The notes under the pieces were generated by a model that saw nothing but the letters and a program-made list of their open reading frames with translations, did not search any database and had not been told where the DNA came from. From Cololabis saira (Eukaryota > Chordata > Actinopteri > Beloniformes > Belonidae), in contig NC_084592.1 of the NCBI RefSeq assembly GCF_033807715.1, positions 760,001-824,000 on the forward strand: a stretch of DNA of 64,000 nt. The letters are read 5' to 3'. The first letter of the stretch is position 1; every line of letters begins with the position of its first letter. The translations under genes were made by a program, and so were the position numbers. Positions 49,220 to 61,307 of this stretch are shown one piece after another.

Positions 49220-50091
49220 CAGAGTATATGGATGTATACAGTTTCAGTTAATGGACACCAAATGTGAAATTTACGAGGGCCACATATATGGGGCCCATCC
49301 GTGACATAAGTGTAGCCCACTTATGTCACACAAAGGTCCTGTGGACATGAGCTAACAAGGGGTTAACTGTAGGTTTCGTAAAGTTTCTGTTTCATAGCCT
49401 CCAATTCAGACATTTAACTCACTGGACCCACCTAAAATCCAGGTAGATCGCACTCAAGTTCTGAACGAGTTCTGATGGACCAACACAGGTGGAACCACTT
49501 GGAAACTGCAGATAAGTCCATCTGGAACCTGAGAACAAACAATCTGAACAATCTGATTCTCAGATTTTTGTGGTTCCAAGAATCTAGTTCAGTTTTCCTC
49601 TAGAATATGGTTTCTGATAGTGAAACATCAACGATGAGACTGGACCCAGACTTGGACTGTAGAAAGTGAGGTTGCGTTTTGTGGTTCAGTGATATTTTGT
49701 CCCAGAGTGGTCATCTTCACATTGTTACCATCTTTGGAGTCTTAGCTTTAAACCACAACCAGGCCAGTGCCAGCTGGTCGATATGGTGACAGTTCACACA
49801 ACACAGCTAACTGTGTTGTCTGAATTGTGTTTGGTTTTAGGTGGAAATGCTCGTTTGAGTATTAAAGCAGGTTCTTATCGGTTCTGTTAGGCTTCAGCAT
49901 GAATCTCGTCTTGATGTTTTTCAGTTAAACCTGATTTTCTACAAACACCAACCTTTCACTGCTTCCGCTCTGGTTTTTGTTGATATATGATCCCCGAAGG
50001 CTTGAGTCAAGATAACTGGACTTCCTCTTGGTTCAAGCCTTTGAGGAATACCAGGACCTGGATGCCTGAGAGTCCAGTGCAGTCCACTTAC
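49220..50091 (-). other. no certain gene; possible introns of the minus-strand candidate
   Basis: The longest frames are short. A perfect 12-bp-stem hairpin (GTGACATAAGTG, loop TAGCC) lies at 49301-49329. A minus frame at about 49660-49745 encodes two NxT sequons (NIT and NAT) before a stop. No transmembrane-like stretch was found. Confidence 0.4.
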
Positions 50092-50132
50092 CATTGGGGG
50101 AGGAGATGTGTGGTCAGAACCGGCAGCAGGAC
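50092..50132 (-). CDS. candidate 41-bp internal exon, minus strand
   Basis: On the minus strand a pyrimidine-rich tract ends in GATCCAG, followed by 41 bases and then AATG|GTAAGT, a strong donor. Joined to the fragment at 50280-50349 it reads GPAAGSDHTSPPPM, a proline/serine-rich linker. Too short to identify on its own. Confidence 0.3.
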
Positions 50133-50279
50133 CTGGATCAAGGGTTGAAGCAGCCAGGGAGAAAAAAACAAAGAGGAGGTGAGTCTAGAAGCGAGACAGA
50201 AAATAGTAGACAAGCAGGATCCATATGAAGACCGGATGAGCTGTGATCCCTCACAATTCCAGTTTGATGACCTACGTAC

Positions 50280-50349
50280 CGATTTCCACAAAGCTGGTCG
50301 TCATGATGCCATTGTCCACGCTCCACCTTGCTTCATCAAAGACTGTATT
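50280..50349 (-). CDS. candidate 70-bp internal exon, minus strand
   Basis: Minus-strand fragment following GAAAG, ending ATCG|GTACGT. It reads NTVFDEARWSVDNGIMTTSF then VEI and is in phase with 50092-50132. The WSVDNG...TSF pattern is reminiscent of an extracellular beta-sandwich domain, but no family is recognised. The acceptor is weak; CAAG|G at about 50326 is an alternative. Confidence 0.28.
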
Positions 50350-50432
50350 CTTTCAAACACCAGCGACCGAGTTTACCATATGAGGTGAAAACTGCCTCCT
50401 GCTGTGGTCATTCTAACAAAAGGACACCTGAG

Positions 50433-50744
50433 CAGGTGAGTCCTGATGCTCAAAGGGGGAATCAGGTAGTGTTTCTTACTCAAGTGTCACTGAAGAGATG
50501 GAGTCAGGTGGAGGAGGCGGTCCCTGGAAACAGATGGATGCAGCGGTACATGTCACATGGATCACATTTCAGAGGTCCGGTGAAGCCAGAGCATGTGACT
50601 CGTGTCACAGGAGAGCTTTGAGAAGTATATAATTACATTTCTATTCAGAACCGCCTTCGTACTTAGAACCATGGACCAGGAAAACTAGTGTTACTCTGGT
50701 CCCAAACTCTGCAGGACTAGATCCAAGCACTGGGGACGGACTGG
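50433..50744. other. no certain gene; possible further minus-strand exon
   Basis: On the minus strand, CATCTGTTTCCAG at about 50535 is followed by codons reading GPPPPPDSISSVTL and then A|GTAAGA. This resembles the start of a fibronectin-type domain exon, but it is only 44 bp. Otherwise nothing is seen. Confidence 0.25.
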
Positions 50745-51480
50745 GATTAGATTTTTTGATTGATTGATTGAATTAATTTTTTATTTACGTGTCATGCACA
50801 TGAAGTCCCCAGCCCAAGTGGGCTTACAAGACACCAAAAAAAGAAAAAATAACATAAAGCAAATGAAAGCCAGACAACAGACCCTGTACCAATTAAACAT
50901 ATAAACAATCCTGACGCTTTATCCAGGCTTCAGAAACAAAATGAGCCAACTTAAAAACATTTAAGTTAAACAACCCGTCCATTCTATAATCGTCAGAGCA
51001 CCAGAACATTCCTGGGTTTTTAACAGACATTTCAGTAAATAATGGAGTTCTCAGTTCATCATACAGAGGGCAATATAACAGAAAATGTGATTCACTTTCC
51101 ACTTCGTTAAGTTCACATAATTCACACAACCTTTCATCTTCGGGAATGTTTTTAAATCTGCCGACTTCAAGATTCAAGGGAAGGATTCCTGTTCTCAGCT
51201 GAGCCATTAAAGACCTTTGATTTCATGTGAGGTTTGTTTTAACATAAGGTTCAGGGCCATAATTGTGCTTGATTTGGATGAATGTTGTGTAATGTAATTT
51301 GGGCTTAAACAGAATATCATTTAAACATTTTGTCTCAAATAAAGCAAATAACTTAGAGTGGGAGATCAGATTGACCAGGGTGAAAGTAGGCTGGTGACCA
51401 TTCTGGTGAATGATTCTGTTAGAAAACCTAACCGTCCTACAGACAACCTCCAGCTGACTAGTCTGACAAGAACCAGGAAG
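50745..51480 (-). mobile_element. 5'-truncated non-LTR retrotransposon (LINE), 3' end
   Basis: The minus frame 51207-50893 ends a LINE polyprotein. It contains LMAQLRTGILPLNLEVGRF and then a zinc-knuckle-like C-x2-C...H...C (CELCELNEVESESHFLLYC), typical of the C-terminus after the reverse transcriptase in several LINE clades. The 3' UTR runs to AATAAAAAATTAATTCAATC with a (TTGA)n-type tail at 50755-50775. Everything upstream of the knuckle region is lost or decayed. Confidence 0.82.
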
Positions 51481-51495
51481 TAGAAAAACCTACAG

Positions 51496-51778
51496 CTCCT
51501 CTACTCACAACTAGGATCTGGATGCAGATCTGCGGGTCCTCTACTGACCACTAAGGTCTGGATCCAGGCCTGCGGTTCCTGGTACAGACCTGTGGTTCCT
51601 CTACCGACCACTAAGGTCCAGATCCAGACCTGCAGTTCCTCTACCGACCACTAGGGTCCGGATCCAGACCTGGAGTTCCTCTACCGACCACTAAGGTCCA
51701 GATCCAGACCTGGAGTTCCTGGTCCAGACCTGGGGTTCCTCTACCAACTACTAGGATCTGGATCTAGACCCCTAGTTC
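51496..51778. repeat. about 40-bp minisatellite upstream of c1ql2
   Basis: Six to seven degenerate copies of a unit containing CTCTACCGACCACTAAGGTC and CAGATCCAGACCTG, with two shortened copies (TCCTGGTACAGACCTG type). It lies about 0.5 kb before the c1ql2 start codon. Confidence 0.85.
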
Positions 51779-52244
51779 CCCTTGTAAAATAGTTTGTTTT
51801 TTTTCCTTTCTTTCCTGCATTTTTTTTTTTTTTTTTCAGGGCGGGGTGTTGGAATAGAACCCTTTTTGTTTGGCTTGTGCATCACAATATGGCATGGACA
51901 TAATAAGAGTATTTTCTCCACCTGTTGAACAGCCACCCTCCTGTGTGTCTGGTTTTCAGTCTGGTCCCCCCCCCCCCCCATCCCACCACTCCCTGCTTTT
52001 GGGAGCATCTCTCCCTGTTGTCCTCTCTCTCCCTTGACAGTGGCTCAATCCCCACCCAGCTGAAGACTCCTCCCTCCTCATCGGGGGGAGGTTTCCCTTT
52101 TTTAACCGCAGCTTGCCCCCCCCCTCCCCCCCCTACCCTTCAGAAAAACCTCCTCTCTCCTCATTCTTTCCGCCACTTCCCTCCACCACGCAGCACAGAG
52201 AGGACATCTGCTCGTGCCCCTCCCGGACACTGTGCAAGAAGTGA

Positions 52245-52844
<600 letters not shown>

Positions 52845-53617
52845 TAGATAAGGGATACTTGCGCACAATTTCACACGAGAGCTCTCTGTATGGCAAACCA
52901 CATGGGTCCAAAAACGTCACAGATTTGTTACGGCATGTGTGGTAGTGACAGAAAGCTGCCTGTGTTGTTAACGCGTCCTGACTAGTCCCTGGACTACGAT
53001 GCAGCTATATAAGCTCATTTCTGTTGTTGAATAAAATAACAGAATCAAATACAATGCTAAAAATGCTGTTTGATGTAACAAAAATAATTACACTCTATGT
53101 AGTTCTTGAACCACACAAAGACTCCCTGCAGAAAAACAAGAGGGAATTTTAGAAGTTGTTCGAACCTGATGTCCTTGTTCAAGTGATCCAAAAACAAACC
53201 AGCTGAAAAGGTTTTCCTTTCTTTTTGTTAGAAAGGTTAATGAGTTTGTTTGAAAATGAACCCAGTTGTCTTCTGGCTTACTTTAGATCTGATAACTCAT
53301 ATATTTACTTCTTGAATTATGGGTAATTGTTGCTTGAGACAAAAAGTCTGCCGCATGACTTGCCACATCTATCTTTCTGTGGTACAGGATTAGTTTGGCT
53401 GTCGGACTTCAAGATAACCAGACTAGAGGAATCCAGATTTTACATGTGCATCTACAACAAAGGGATTCTTGTGACAATGCCAGTGTCACTTCAACACGCC
53501 ACCACATAAACACATAAACACACTCCTCCTCTGACGTTGGGCTCTGCGTGTTTAGAGGTTTCACATTTAACAAAAAAATACTCACTAGTGCACCCGAGTT
53601 TGTTTGGACAGGTGTGT

Positions 53618-54083
53618 ATAGTGAGCCAGCATATATCCATCAGCAACCGGCTTCGTCACCCGCGATGCGTCACTGAGAGGCATCGGAGGTCCTTCCTCCC
53701 CGCTGCCATCAGACTCCACAGCCAGGCCTGCTCTCAGTAGCTAACGGACAATAAATAACATGTGCAATAACAAGATGTGCAATAACCATATGTACAATAT
53801 CTATGCAATATCTGTCTGTCTACCTCACACTCATTCTACCTGCTTTTTTGCACTGTTTTTGTTTCCTTCGCACTACTTTTATTTCCCATTGCAATGTATA
53901 TACTGCCTATATCTTGTAATCATATATATTTTTTACTTTTTACTTTTTTACCCCATTACCTGCATGTGTGTGTTAAGTGTACTGCTGCTAACATGTGAGT
54001 TTCCCCATTGAGGGAATAATAAAGGATTATCTTATCTTATCTTATCTTATCTTATCTTATCTTATCTTATCTTATCTTATCTC
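53618..54083 (+). mobile_element. LINE 3' end with (CTTAT)n tail
   Basis: The frame to TAG near 53738 reads LRHPRCVTERHRRSFLPAAI and then RLHSQACS, the usual C-terminal end of several fish LINE ORF2 proteins. A 3' UTR follows, with GAGTTTCCCCATTGAGGGAA, AATAAAGGATTATCTTATC and a pentanucleotide (CTTAT)n tail at 54031-54082. The element is 5'-truncated and in sense orientation within the c1ql2 intron. Confidence 0.82.
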
Positions 54084-54110
54084 TGATCTCTTTAATAACA
54101 TGATTGTTTT

Positions 54111-55260
54111 AAAGGGGACCTATTCTGAAAAACAGGTTTTCTCTTGCTTTAACATATATAAAGTGGTCTCCCCTCAGCCTGCCAACTCAGAGAAGGAGGA
54201 AAGAAACCAGATTCTGCAGTGTCTGTACAGCCCCCCGGATGATCCGTCCAGTGTGATGTGGATCTATGAGCCAATAAGATTCTGCTCCCTTTCGTTACGT
54301 AACGACGGGAGCGATGTGTGAAACCACGCCCACAACTAACTCCACCGGCCGGAGCTTCCGCCATTTATTCTTAGCGGTGTATCGCGTCCTTCCAGGCTCC
54401 CGGTCTCGCACTCAGAAGGCACGCCGATTTTTCCCAGTGGCCAGCCGCGGTACTGCAACAAAAACTCCCATGGGGCCCAAAAAGCTTTTTTCTCGTAGAC
54501 CGCAATAGTAAAAGAGAAGCCTCTAAAACTGTTCACAGGAACCTCCAGCTGTAATCACCGGCAATTACTAATCTTTGTATTCTATATTTTTAAGTCATGG
54601 ACTTTATATCCGTCAAAAATGTTTTATAACATTTATAATAAGAAAAGTCAAAGAAAAGTCTCTTTCTGGGCGTGACGTCACGGCTGTGTCCGTGCACTCC
54701 ATGGATGTATTATATTAATATATATTATATAATTATATTATATTAATACATTAATAATATATGTAATAATATACATGTAATAATATACATTAATGAATAT
54801 ATTATATTAATACATATTATATTAATATTCGCGTCATTGCCCCGGGGCATGATGGGAGGCCCAGAGCATCATGGGAGGTGACTCAACTGCACATGCTCTT
54901 TGGGCCACTTAACACGGAAGTAAACCCGGAAGTCAGGAACTTTTTTCGGCATATGCGCTGAGTGAGCAACTTACATTGAAATGAACGGCGGCCATTTTCC
55001 GGTCCGGTATCCAGTTAAGATAATACATCCATGCGTCAATCGCGTCATCGCGTCAGGCAGCCAATCAGCACAGAGCCTCATTATCATAGCCCCGCCGACT
55101 CAGAATGCCTTATAGATAATGAGGTTAGAGAATGGGAAGATAAAAACATGGCTCAGAGGCTGAATTTCTAATGTATTTAGCAAAAACAATCAAAAGCTTG
55201 TTTTCAAGACATCCAAGGCCTGTTTAAAATAGGTATTAGATGACATAATAGGTCCCCTTT
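54111..55260. mobile_element. MITE-like element with 14-bp perfect TIRs
   Basis: AAAGGGGACCTATT (54111-54124) and its exact reverse complement (55247-55260) bound an 1150-bp non-coding element. A clean target duplication could not be settled from the flanks. It is split by a nested element at 54700-55033. Confidence 0.78.
54700..55033. mobile_element. nested palindromic element (TIR CATGGATGTATTAT)
   Basis: CATGGATGTATTAT (54700-54713) recurs as its exact reverse complement at 55020-55033. The interior begins with a long run of AT palindromes (ATATATTATATAATTATAT and similar). No coding frame. Confidence 0.72.
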
Positions 55261-56097
55261 ATAGCAATGATAAAAAAATGTAAAAAATGTGAAAAAAAAA
55301 TGCTGCCAGTGGAGCATTAGATGACTGCATGTCAAAAACGCCACTGTCATAAGTAGGGATGGGAAGAATTACTGATTCCAGCTCCATTATCGATGTTGCT
55401 TATCGATTCGGTTCCTTATTGATTCTCTTCCAGTTATATATAGTAGAAATATAGTACAAATTACTTTGGTCGCATCAAGTATGCACCAATATTTTACACA
55501 CAACGTCATCTAAATCACAGCTGGCTGAAGCTAAAAAAACAGGAAACTTTTCAAATGAACATTGTGACAAATACAATCACAGTGATCAACTTTTGTATTT
55601 TAACAGTTTTTATGGAGAAAATGTTCCAGCGTGTTGGAGATCTTTTGATGGGATTAAAACTCTGAACCTGTTGCAACCAAGCACCAACCTCACTTCCGTA
55701 TTGCAGGTTTTACGGTTTGCTGCAGTACTTCAACTGAACACTAGAGGGCGGCTGCAAAAGATTGGTCCATTGACCTCCATGTTAAAATGTCTCATTTTAA
55801 AGCAGAAATAATCAAATTTACAGCCTGGTTCAAAAACTGCTGGGACCGGTTTGTACCACGCCAGGAGTTTATATCACGCAATAAATTTAGTCCCTTGTTC
55901 TCATGAAGAACTCTCAGAATTTGCACCACACCCAGCTCTCTCCTGGACAGGTTGTACATCTATCACAGGCACCATTGTTGGTATTCTAAACATAGTTTTG
56001 TCTGGTTTATGAATTTGTTTTCTGATTGCTAAATGTGAAATTAAAGTGATGCTTTATGCCATACTAATCCCCACAATGGCTGTTTTATGACTGGTAA

Positions 56098-56349
<252 letters not shown>

Positions 56350-56634
56350 TGCAGGACCCCAGCCCACCACAGAGCTGTCCAGAACTTTAGTTATTTATTT
56401 TTACTTTCACTGCATTACATCTTTTCAAATTCAAACCTGACCATATACTGTATGTATATTTTGTCAGGTCACTTGGTGTTTGTGTCTATAACAGGCTCTG
56501 TGATGGACTGGCCAGTTAGAGGAACAGATAATGGATGGATATATTCTCATCCACTTCCACCATACTCTTTTATTTCAACCCCAACACACCAAGGGTATTT
56601 TTGTTTTCAGTTCTTCTATTGTGTGGTCAGAGGA
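56350..56634 (+). other. c1ql2: c1ql2 3' UTR region
   Basis: Follows the stop codon and contains no AATAAA before the transposon at 56640, so the polyadenylation site is unclear and could even lie inside the inserted DNA. Confidence 0.5.
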
Positions 56635-56676
56635 CCAGGGGTCCGTTTCACAAAGCAGGTTTAGTGAAAACTCTGA

Positions 56677-58148
56677 GGGCCTGATTTACTAAAGGTTTGC
56701 GTGCGTAAAAACCTGTGCAAACTTGACAGCACCCGCAAACCAATGTGCGAGCTGATCTACTAACGGCGTGCAAAGACGACTGCGTCTCTGAAATCCGCAG
56801 AATAGCGCACGCAATCCATTTAGTACTTTTGCCCTGATGAATAATCAATATGGGGCGTAACCGCCAGAGAGCGCTAAATATTGGGAGGGGAAGATGCAAA
56901 TAGGTTAATTTACCACACGCAATGAGATTTACCAAGCCTGAAAGTAATTGCGCGTATTGTGATTGCGTCTGTATTTAATACGTTTGAAAGGAAGGTGCTA
57001 ATCTGCTGCTGCTGTTATTGTGGCAAGGAGGCGACATCCAAAATCAAAGAATACGCAGAGAGAGTCTTTATTCTGCTGCATGCTATTTTAAAAATGGTTG
57101 CACAAGTTTTATTAAAGGCCACTTTTTCTTTGGTTCTCCGCCTTCTTGCCACCTTCTTTTAATGTGCCCCCCTCCACTCGCCCACAAGCAGGCCAAGCCT
57201 GTGCCAAAATTTGTATTTTATTGATTACTGATCTTATTGAACGTGAAATCATCCTTCGTAAATTACATTTAAAAAATACATTTACAAAAAAAAACATTTT
57301 TGTAGTTATATTTGCGCGCCCTGCTTTGCTCCGAGTCTGCGCCCACTCTGCTCCACCTGCGCGGACTCTGCGCCGAGTCTGCGCCACCCCGTTCTATGTG
57401 AAAAAGGCTTAACTCCCGGTAAATCCCGGTGGCAGTCTGTCCAGTTAGCCCCTTCAACAGATCCTGACTTCCAGACTCTGCCATCTAGCTCTGTACACCG
57501 GTCGCTTCGCTCTGCACAAAAACCTGCGCCCCACTTTGCGCTTCGCCCGGCGACCCGCCCGGCGCAGCAGAGCCGGCTGTCAGCTCTGACAGCCGGCCTG
57601 CTGCCTGCCTTTCCCCCGCTCTGTCGGGGCATGAACGGATCAACTTGATATATTGAAAACATGTATGTGACCTCGTTGTGTGTTACGAGTAAAACGTTTT
57701 CAGTCAAAGTAAAATGTGCGCTTCCTTGCATTATTTACATCTAAGTGATTTTATTTCTCCACATGTTTTAGACAGATTATTAATAGGAAAGCAGTGAGAA
57801 TGCACTTTTTTCCTTAAAATGCTGTCCTACAGGACTGATTTTGTGCCCGCCCTAATAAGCCTCGTGCCCCCTCTGAATATTTGCTCTGGCGCCGACCCTG
57901 TCTCTAACTCCAACTCGTCAAATTTCATTTTGCGCCTGCTTTCCATCCACTCTCCAGGGCGCAAGTTTGCGCTCGCAATCCGTAAGACACGCAACACCTC
58001 ATTTAAATACTGAGGTTTGCACCTGTTATCAATTGCGCACGCAATCTTAGTTGGTCACCCGCAAACCACACGCAAACAGCACGTGCAAACTTTTTCAGTG
58101 CACACGCAATTTAGTACTCTTTATTTAGGATCTTCGTAAATCGGGCCC
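56677..58148. mobile_element. nested GGGCC-TIR element, second family (1472 bp)
   Basis: Starts GGGCCTGATTTACTAAAGG and ends CTTCGTAAATCGGGCCC. It is flanked by TGA on both sides (56674-56676, 58149-58151), set in CTGAG. Repeated GTTTGCG/CGCAAAC and CGCACGCAA motifs are concentrated near both ends. No intact transposase is visible, and the minus frame of 141 codons at 57306-57731 has no recognisable domain. Confidence 0.8.
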
Positions 58149-58267
58149 TGAGTCTGTTAACCCTGAAATGAGGGAAACTGAGTTTTACGTTTCACAAAGG
58201 GAGGTAACTCAAACCAGAGAAAAGGTAACTCTAGCCTGTTTCACAAAGAGAGGTAACTTAAGCCCTC

Positions 58268-58385
58268 GGTCAGTTACCGTAGTAACAGACGCTCTGAACC
58301 TAACCTGGTCAGTTACCGTAGTAACAGGCTTTCTGAATCTAACCTGGTCAGTTACCGTAGTAACAAACTCTCTAAACCTAACCTG
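58268..58385. repeat. 39-bp tandem repeat inside the Harbinger-like element, left part
   Basis: Three copies of a 39-mer containing TCAGTTACCGTAGTAACAG and CTAACCTGG. Each holds GTTAC-CGTA-GTAAC, a small perfect palindrome. Two more copies lie beyond the nested element. Confidence 0.88.
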
Positions 58386-59635
58386 GGGCCTCATTTAAAA
58401 TGGAGTGCGTAGAATTCATACTAAAAGTGCACGTACACCCAAAAGCCGAAAATGGCGGGCGCAAAAAAAATCCGGATCTATAAAACCGCGTGCACGCAGA
58501 CTTCCACGCAATGTTCTCTTTATAAATCACAGTCCAGCTGGAAGGTTGCGCAGCTGAATCCGCCTCATATCCCGCCCTCTACACGCCCACTTCATACCAA
58601 AAATTGTATGTTTTTGCATATGAATGAGCCTGCTGAGCATGCGCAGTGGCTTCCTGCAGCCTGTTTGGTGTCAGAATGAATGAGGGTGTCCAGCCACGGT
58701 GCCACTGAATTTCACTGAGATCTGAGATGTTGTGGATGAGGTGGAAGACAGGAAAACAACATTATTTTGTGGTCACAGTAAAAGTAGAAAAATAAATAGT
58801 AAAATACAGCGAGTGAGTGCAGCACGCCGTTGCTGCGCGGAACGCCGTGAGTGCCCCGGCGCAACAGGGGGGGGCATGTCCCCCGTCTTTTCAAAATCAT
58901 GTTTTTGTCCCCCCCACTTTTTATAGTTTAAAAACTAACGGTAGGATCAGCCATTCACTGCAAATCACACCCTGTGCGAAGGGCCCGGCAGCCCCGCTTC
59001 ACCCCCCGCTCCCCCTCCTCCTCTCCCGTCTCCCCTCAGAGCTGCTAAGGGCTGATTTATGGTTCCGCGTCACCAACGCAGAGCCTACGGCATAGGTGCG
59101 CGTCGCCACGTACCCTACGCTGTAGGCTCTGCGTCATTTTAACGCCGTTAAAGGTTTCACGCGCGCGTAAAACTCATTATATATATATAAAAAATCTGTG
59201 TCCCTTTAGGGAAGAAATGAGGGGCTCCGTGGAGCCCCTAAACGCTCTACGAAGCCCCTCATTTGTTCTGTCCTAAAGCGGTGGGTGAAGAGGAGGTTGC
59301 AGCAGCAGCAGCAGCAGAGTCCTGACTGACGCTGAGCTTCACACACAGAGGGACACGATCAGCGCTATTTTTATTATAAGTCTGACATATGTTGTGATAT
59401 GTGATGACATTATTAAGAGTATGACATGAATCTGGCTTCATTTCACCACCTCACAGCCTGCGTCGCCAGTTCCCCGTGTCTTAAGTAAATTCTTACGGGA
59501 GGGTCCTAGTTGCCGTAAAGATAAGCAGATTTTTCGGTTAGTTTTTTCTTTTTAGATCCGAGGATTTGCGTAGATGGCGGCTTCCGCAACTTTTAGGCGC
59601 TTTTTCTGCGCAAGCAAGCTTTATAGATGAGGCCC
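58386..59635. mobile_element. non-autonomous GGGCC-TIR element, copy 2 (1250 bp)
   Basis: Starts GGGCCTCATTTAAAATGGAG and ends TATAGATGAGGCCC, with CTG on both sides (58383-58385, 59636-59638). It shares long stretches with copy 1 at 47129-48379, such as AAAAGCCGAAAATGGCGGGC and the same right end. It holds a TATATATATA tract and internal palindromic GGGGCTCCGTGGAGCCCC near 59221. Confidence 0.87.
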
Positions 59636-59717
59636 CTGGTCAGTTACCGTAGTAACAGACTCTCTGAATCTAACCTGGTCAGTTACCGTAGTAACAGACG
59701 CTCTGAAACTAACCTGG
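59636..59717. repeat. 39-bp tandem repeat inside the Harbinger-like element, right part
   Basis: Two further copies of the TCAGTTACCGTAGTAACAG 39-mer, which show that the 1250-bp element landed inside a five-copy array. Confidence 0.87.
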
Positions 59718-59896
59718 TCGGGACCAGGTTTATATCAATGAACCTGGAGTTTCTCTGTGTCTCCGCCTCTTTCAGAGCCGCACGCACATTTGATTTCCTC
59801 ATTCTTTCAGTCAGCAGGCGAGTTTTGGCGAAGTTCTGCCGTCTGTTATTAAAAACAGAGTCAGAATATATATATTAGAAGTCCATTCTCACGAAC

Positions 59897-59990
59897 ATGG
59901 CATGTCCTTTTGATGAAGACACAATTGATGAAGGTGCAGAATTAATGCACAGAGAATTAAATATTCGTCGGGAGATGGTTATCAGACCAC
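59897..59990 (+). pseudogene. HARBI1-like transposase, N-terminal exon
   Basis: ATG 59897 opens MACPFDEDTIDEGAELMHRE then LNIRREMVIRP, the typical start of fish HARBI1-like Harbinger transposases. A possible donor C|GTAATA follows at 59991. The DDE nuclease part of such proteins is not found in the remaining 1 kb of the element, which also holds a hAT MITE, so this copy cannot make a full transposase. It is the main evidence for naming the host element. Confidence 0.7.
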
Positions 59991-60202
59991 GTAATACATG
60001 TATAGGCTATTACATAGTCTCATTACAGGCAAAGCATGTGTTAATCCTTTATTTGTTATAATTTTAATGATTTAATTGTTTAATGATTTCATAATATATT
60101 CAAATTTTTTGAGATTTTTTATTTGGGGTTTTCATAAACTGTGAGCCATAATCATCAAAATTATAACAAATAATTATTACATGAAAAAATAAGAGCATAA
60201 TA

Positions 60203-60429
60203 CAGGAGTCTCCAACTCCGGTCCTGGAGAGCACCTATCCAGCATGTTTTAGGTGTCTCCCTGCATGAACACACCTGATTCTAATCAATGGTCGTCATTA
60301 ACTTGTCATCAAGGTCTGGACAGTTCTGTTGCTGACACAGCTCCTTGTATCATGGTGTGCTGAAGCAGGGAAAGATCTAAAACATGCTGGATAGGTGCTC
60401 TCCCGCAGGACCGGAGTTGGAGACCCCTG
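60203..60429. mobile_element. hAT-type MITE with 8-bp target duplication
   Basis: CAGGAGTCTCCAACTCCGGT at the left is mirrored by ACCGGAGTTGGAGACCCCTG at the right, and the inverted arms continue to about 50 bp (CACCTATCCAGCATGTTTTA). The flanks are GCATAATA and GCATAAGT, matching at 6 of 8 positions. CAG...CTG ends and an 8-bp duplication are hAT hallmarks. It is nested in the Harbinger-like element. Confidence 0.85.
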
Positions 60430-61307
60430 GCATAAGTCTGTATTGGTTCAATACGGAACGCAACTTTTAATTCCCAATTACGGAACAATTCCGTATTTCA
60501 AGGGACGGGTGGCAAGCCTACATAAACCTGTCCAAGCCATCAAGGGGTTCCACAGGATTGCAGGTGAATGATGTAGAGATCTGTTAAATTAATTTTACAT
60601 TATATTCTGTGCTGCGGTGTTACTCTTTTTTCAAAAAACATGTTCAAATTCGCCGTATGCACGCATTAAAATCTCTAATTCCATTCAGGTGAAAAAGGAC
60701 ACGGCGTGAAATGTGTGGATCTTCAGATTTAAACTAATGTTTCCTCAAAGGGATTTTGTAAATTGAAATGTTAAATAAAGTTTAAAAAAAAAGAGAAAAA
60801 GTATGTGGATCTTTTGTTGTCGCCGGTTGCCATGGTGAATCGTTGTATCAGGGCTCTACTGATGCTGGCTTTTTATACATGTAGTTGTGGCGCACGCGCT
60901 TAACTCCAGGTGAAACTACTTAGAGTTGAGTAAATTAACTCTAATCCGCTGTTCTGGAACCGAAAACTCAGAGTTTCCGATCTCAGAGTAGATCAACTAA
61001 GAGTTCAGGATTAGACTCAGAGTTTGTTGAACCTGCTTTGTGAAACGGACCCCAGGCCTCCAACTGCTGGCCCTGGTGGTTAAGGGGGTCATCACACCTA
61101 AAACCTAGCTGGCTGGAATTTGAATTTGGTAGAGGCTCAGACTCATTATGCTTATAAGAGAAAAGCATTACAATGTGTCAGAATTACAGTATATAAAAAA
61201 TATGAGTTTTCCTCCCTATAGAAGACATAATGGAATTTAAAGAGATAATGATTGAAGACAAATCCTGACTAATTTTCAAAATTAACCTTGAAACTGACTG
61301 ATATATA

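Larger units (their letters stand above)
56640..61051 (+). mobile_element. PIF/Harbinger-like transposon (4.4 kb, with nested insertions)
   Basis: GGGTCCGTTTCACAAAGCAG at the left end (56639 or 56640) is mirrored by CTGCTTTGTGAAACGGACCC at about 61034-61052. The flanks are CCAGG on both sides (56635-56639 and 61052-61056). This reads either as a 5-bp duplication or as a 3-bp CAG duplication with an extra terminal G, the latter fitting Harbinger elements. Inside is a HARBI1-like first exon (59897-59990). Two GGGCC-TIR elements and one hAT MITE are inserted within it, and 39-bp repeats flank one insertion. Confidence 0.8.

Noticed and set aside
57306..57731. 141-codon minus frame in the 1472-bp element
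   Set aside because: No recognised domain, and GC-skewed repeat sequence explains the open frame.
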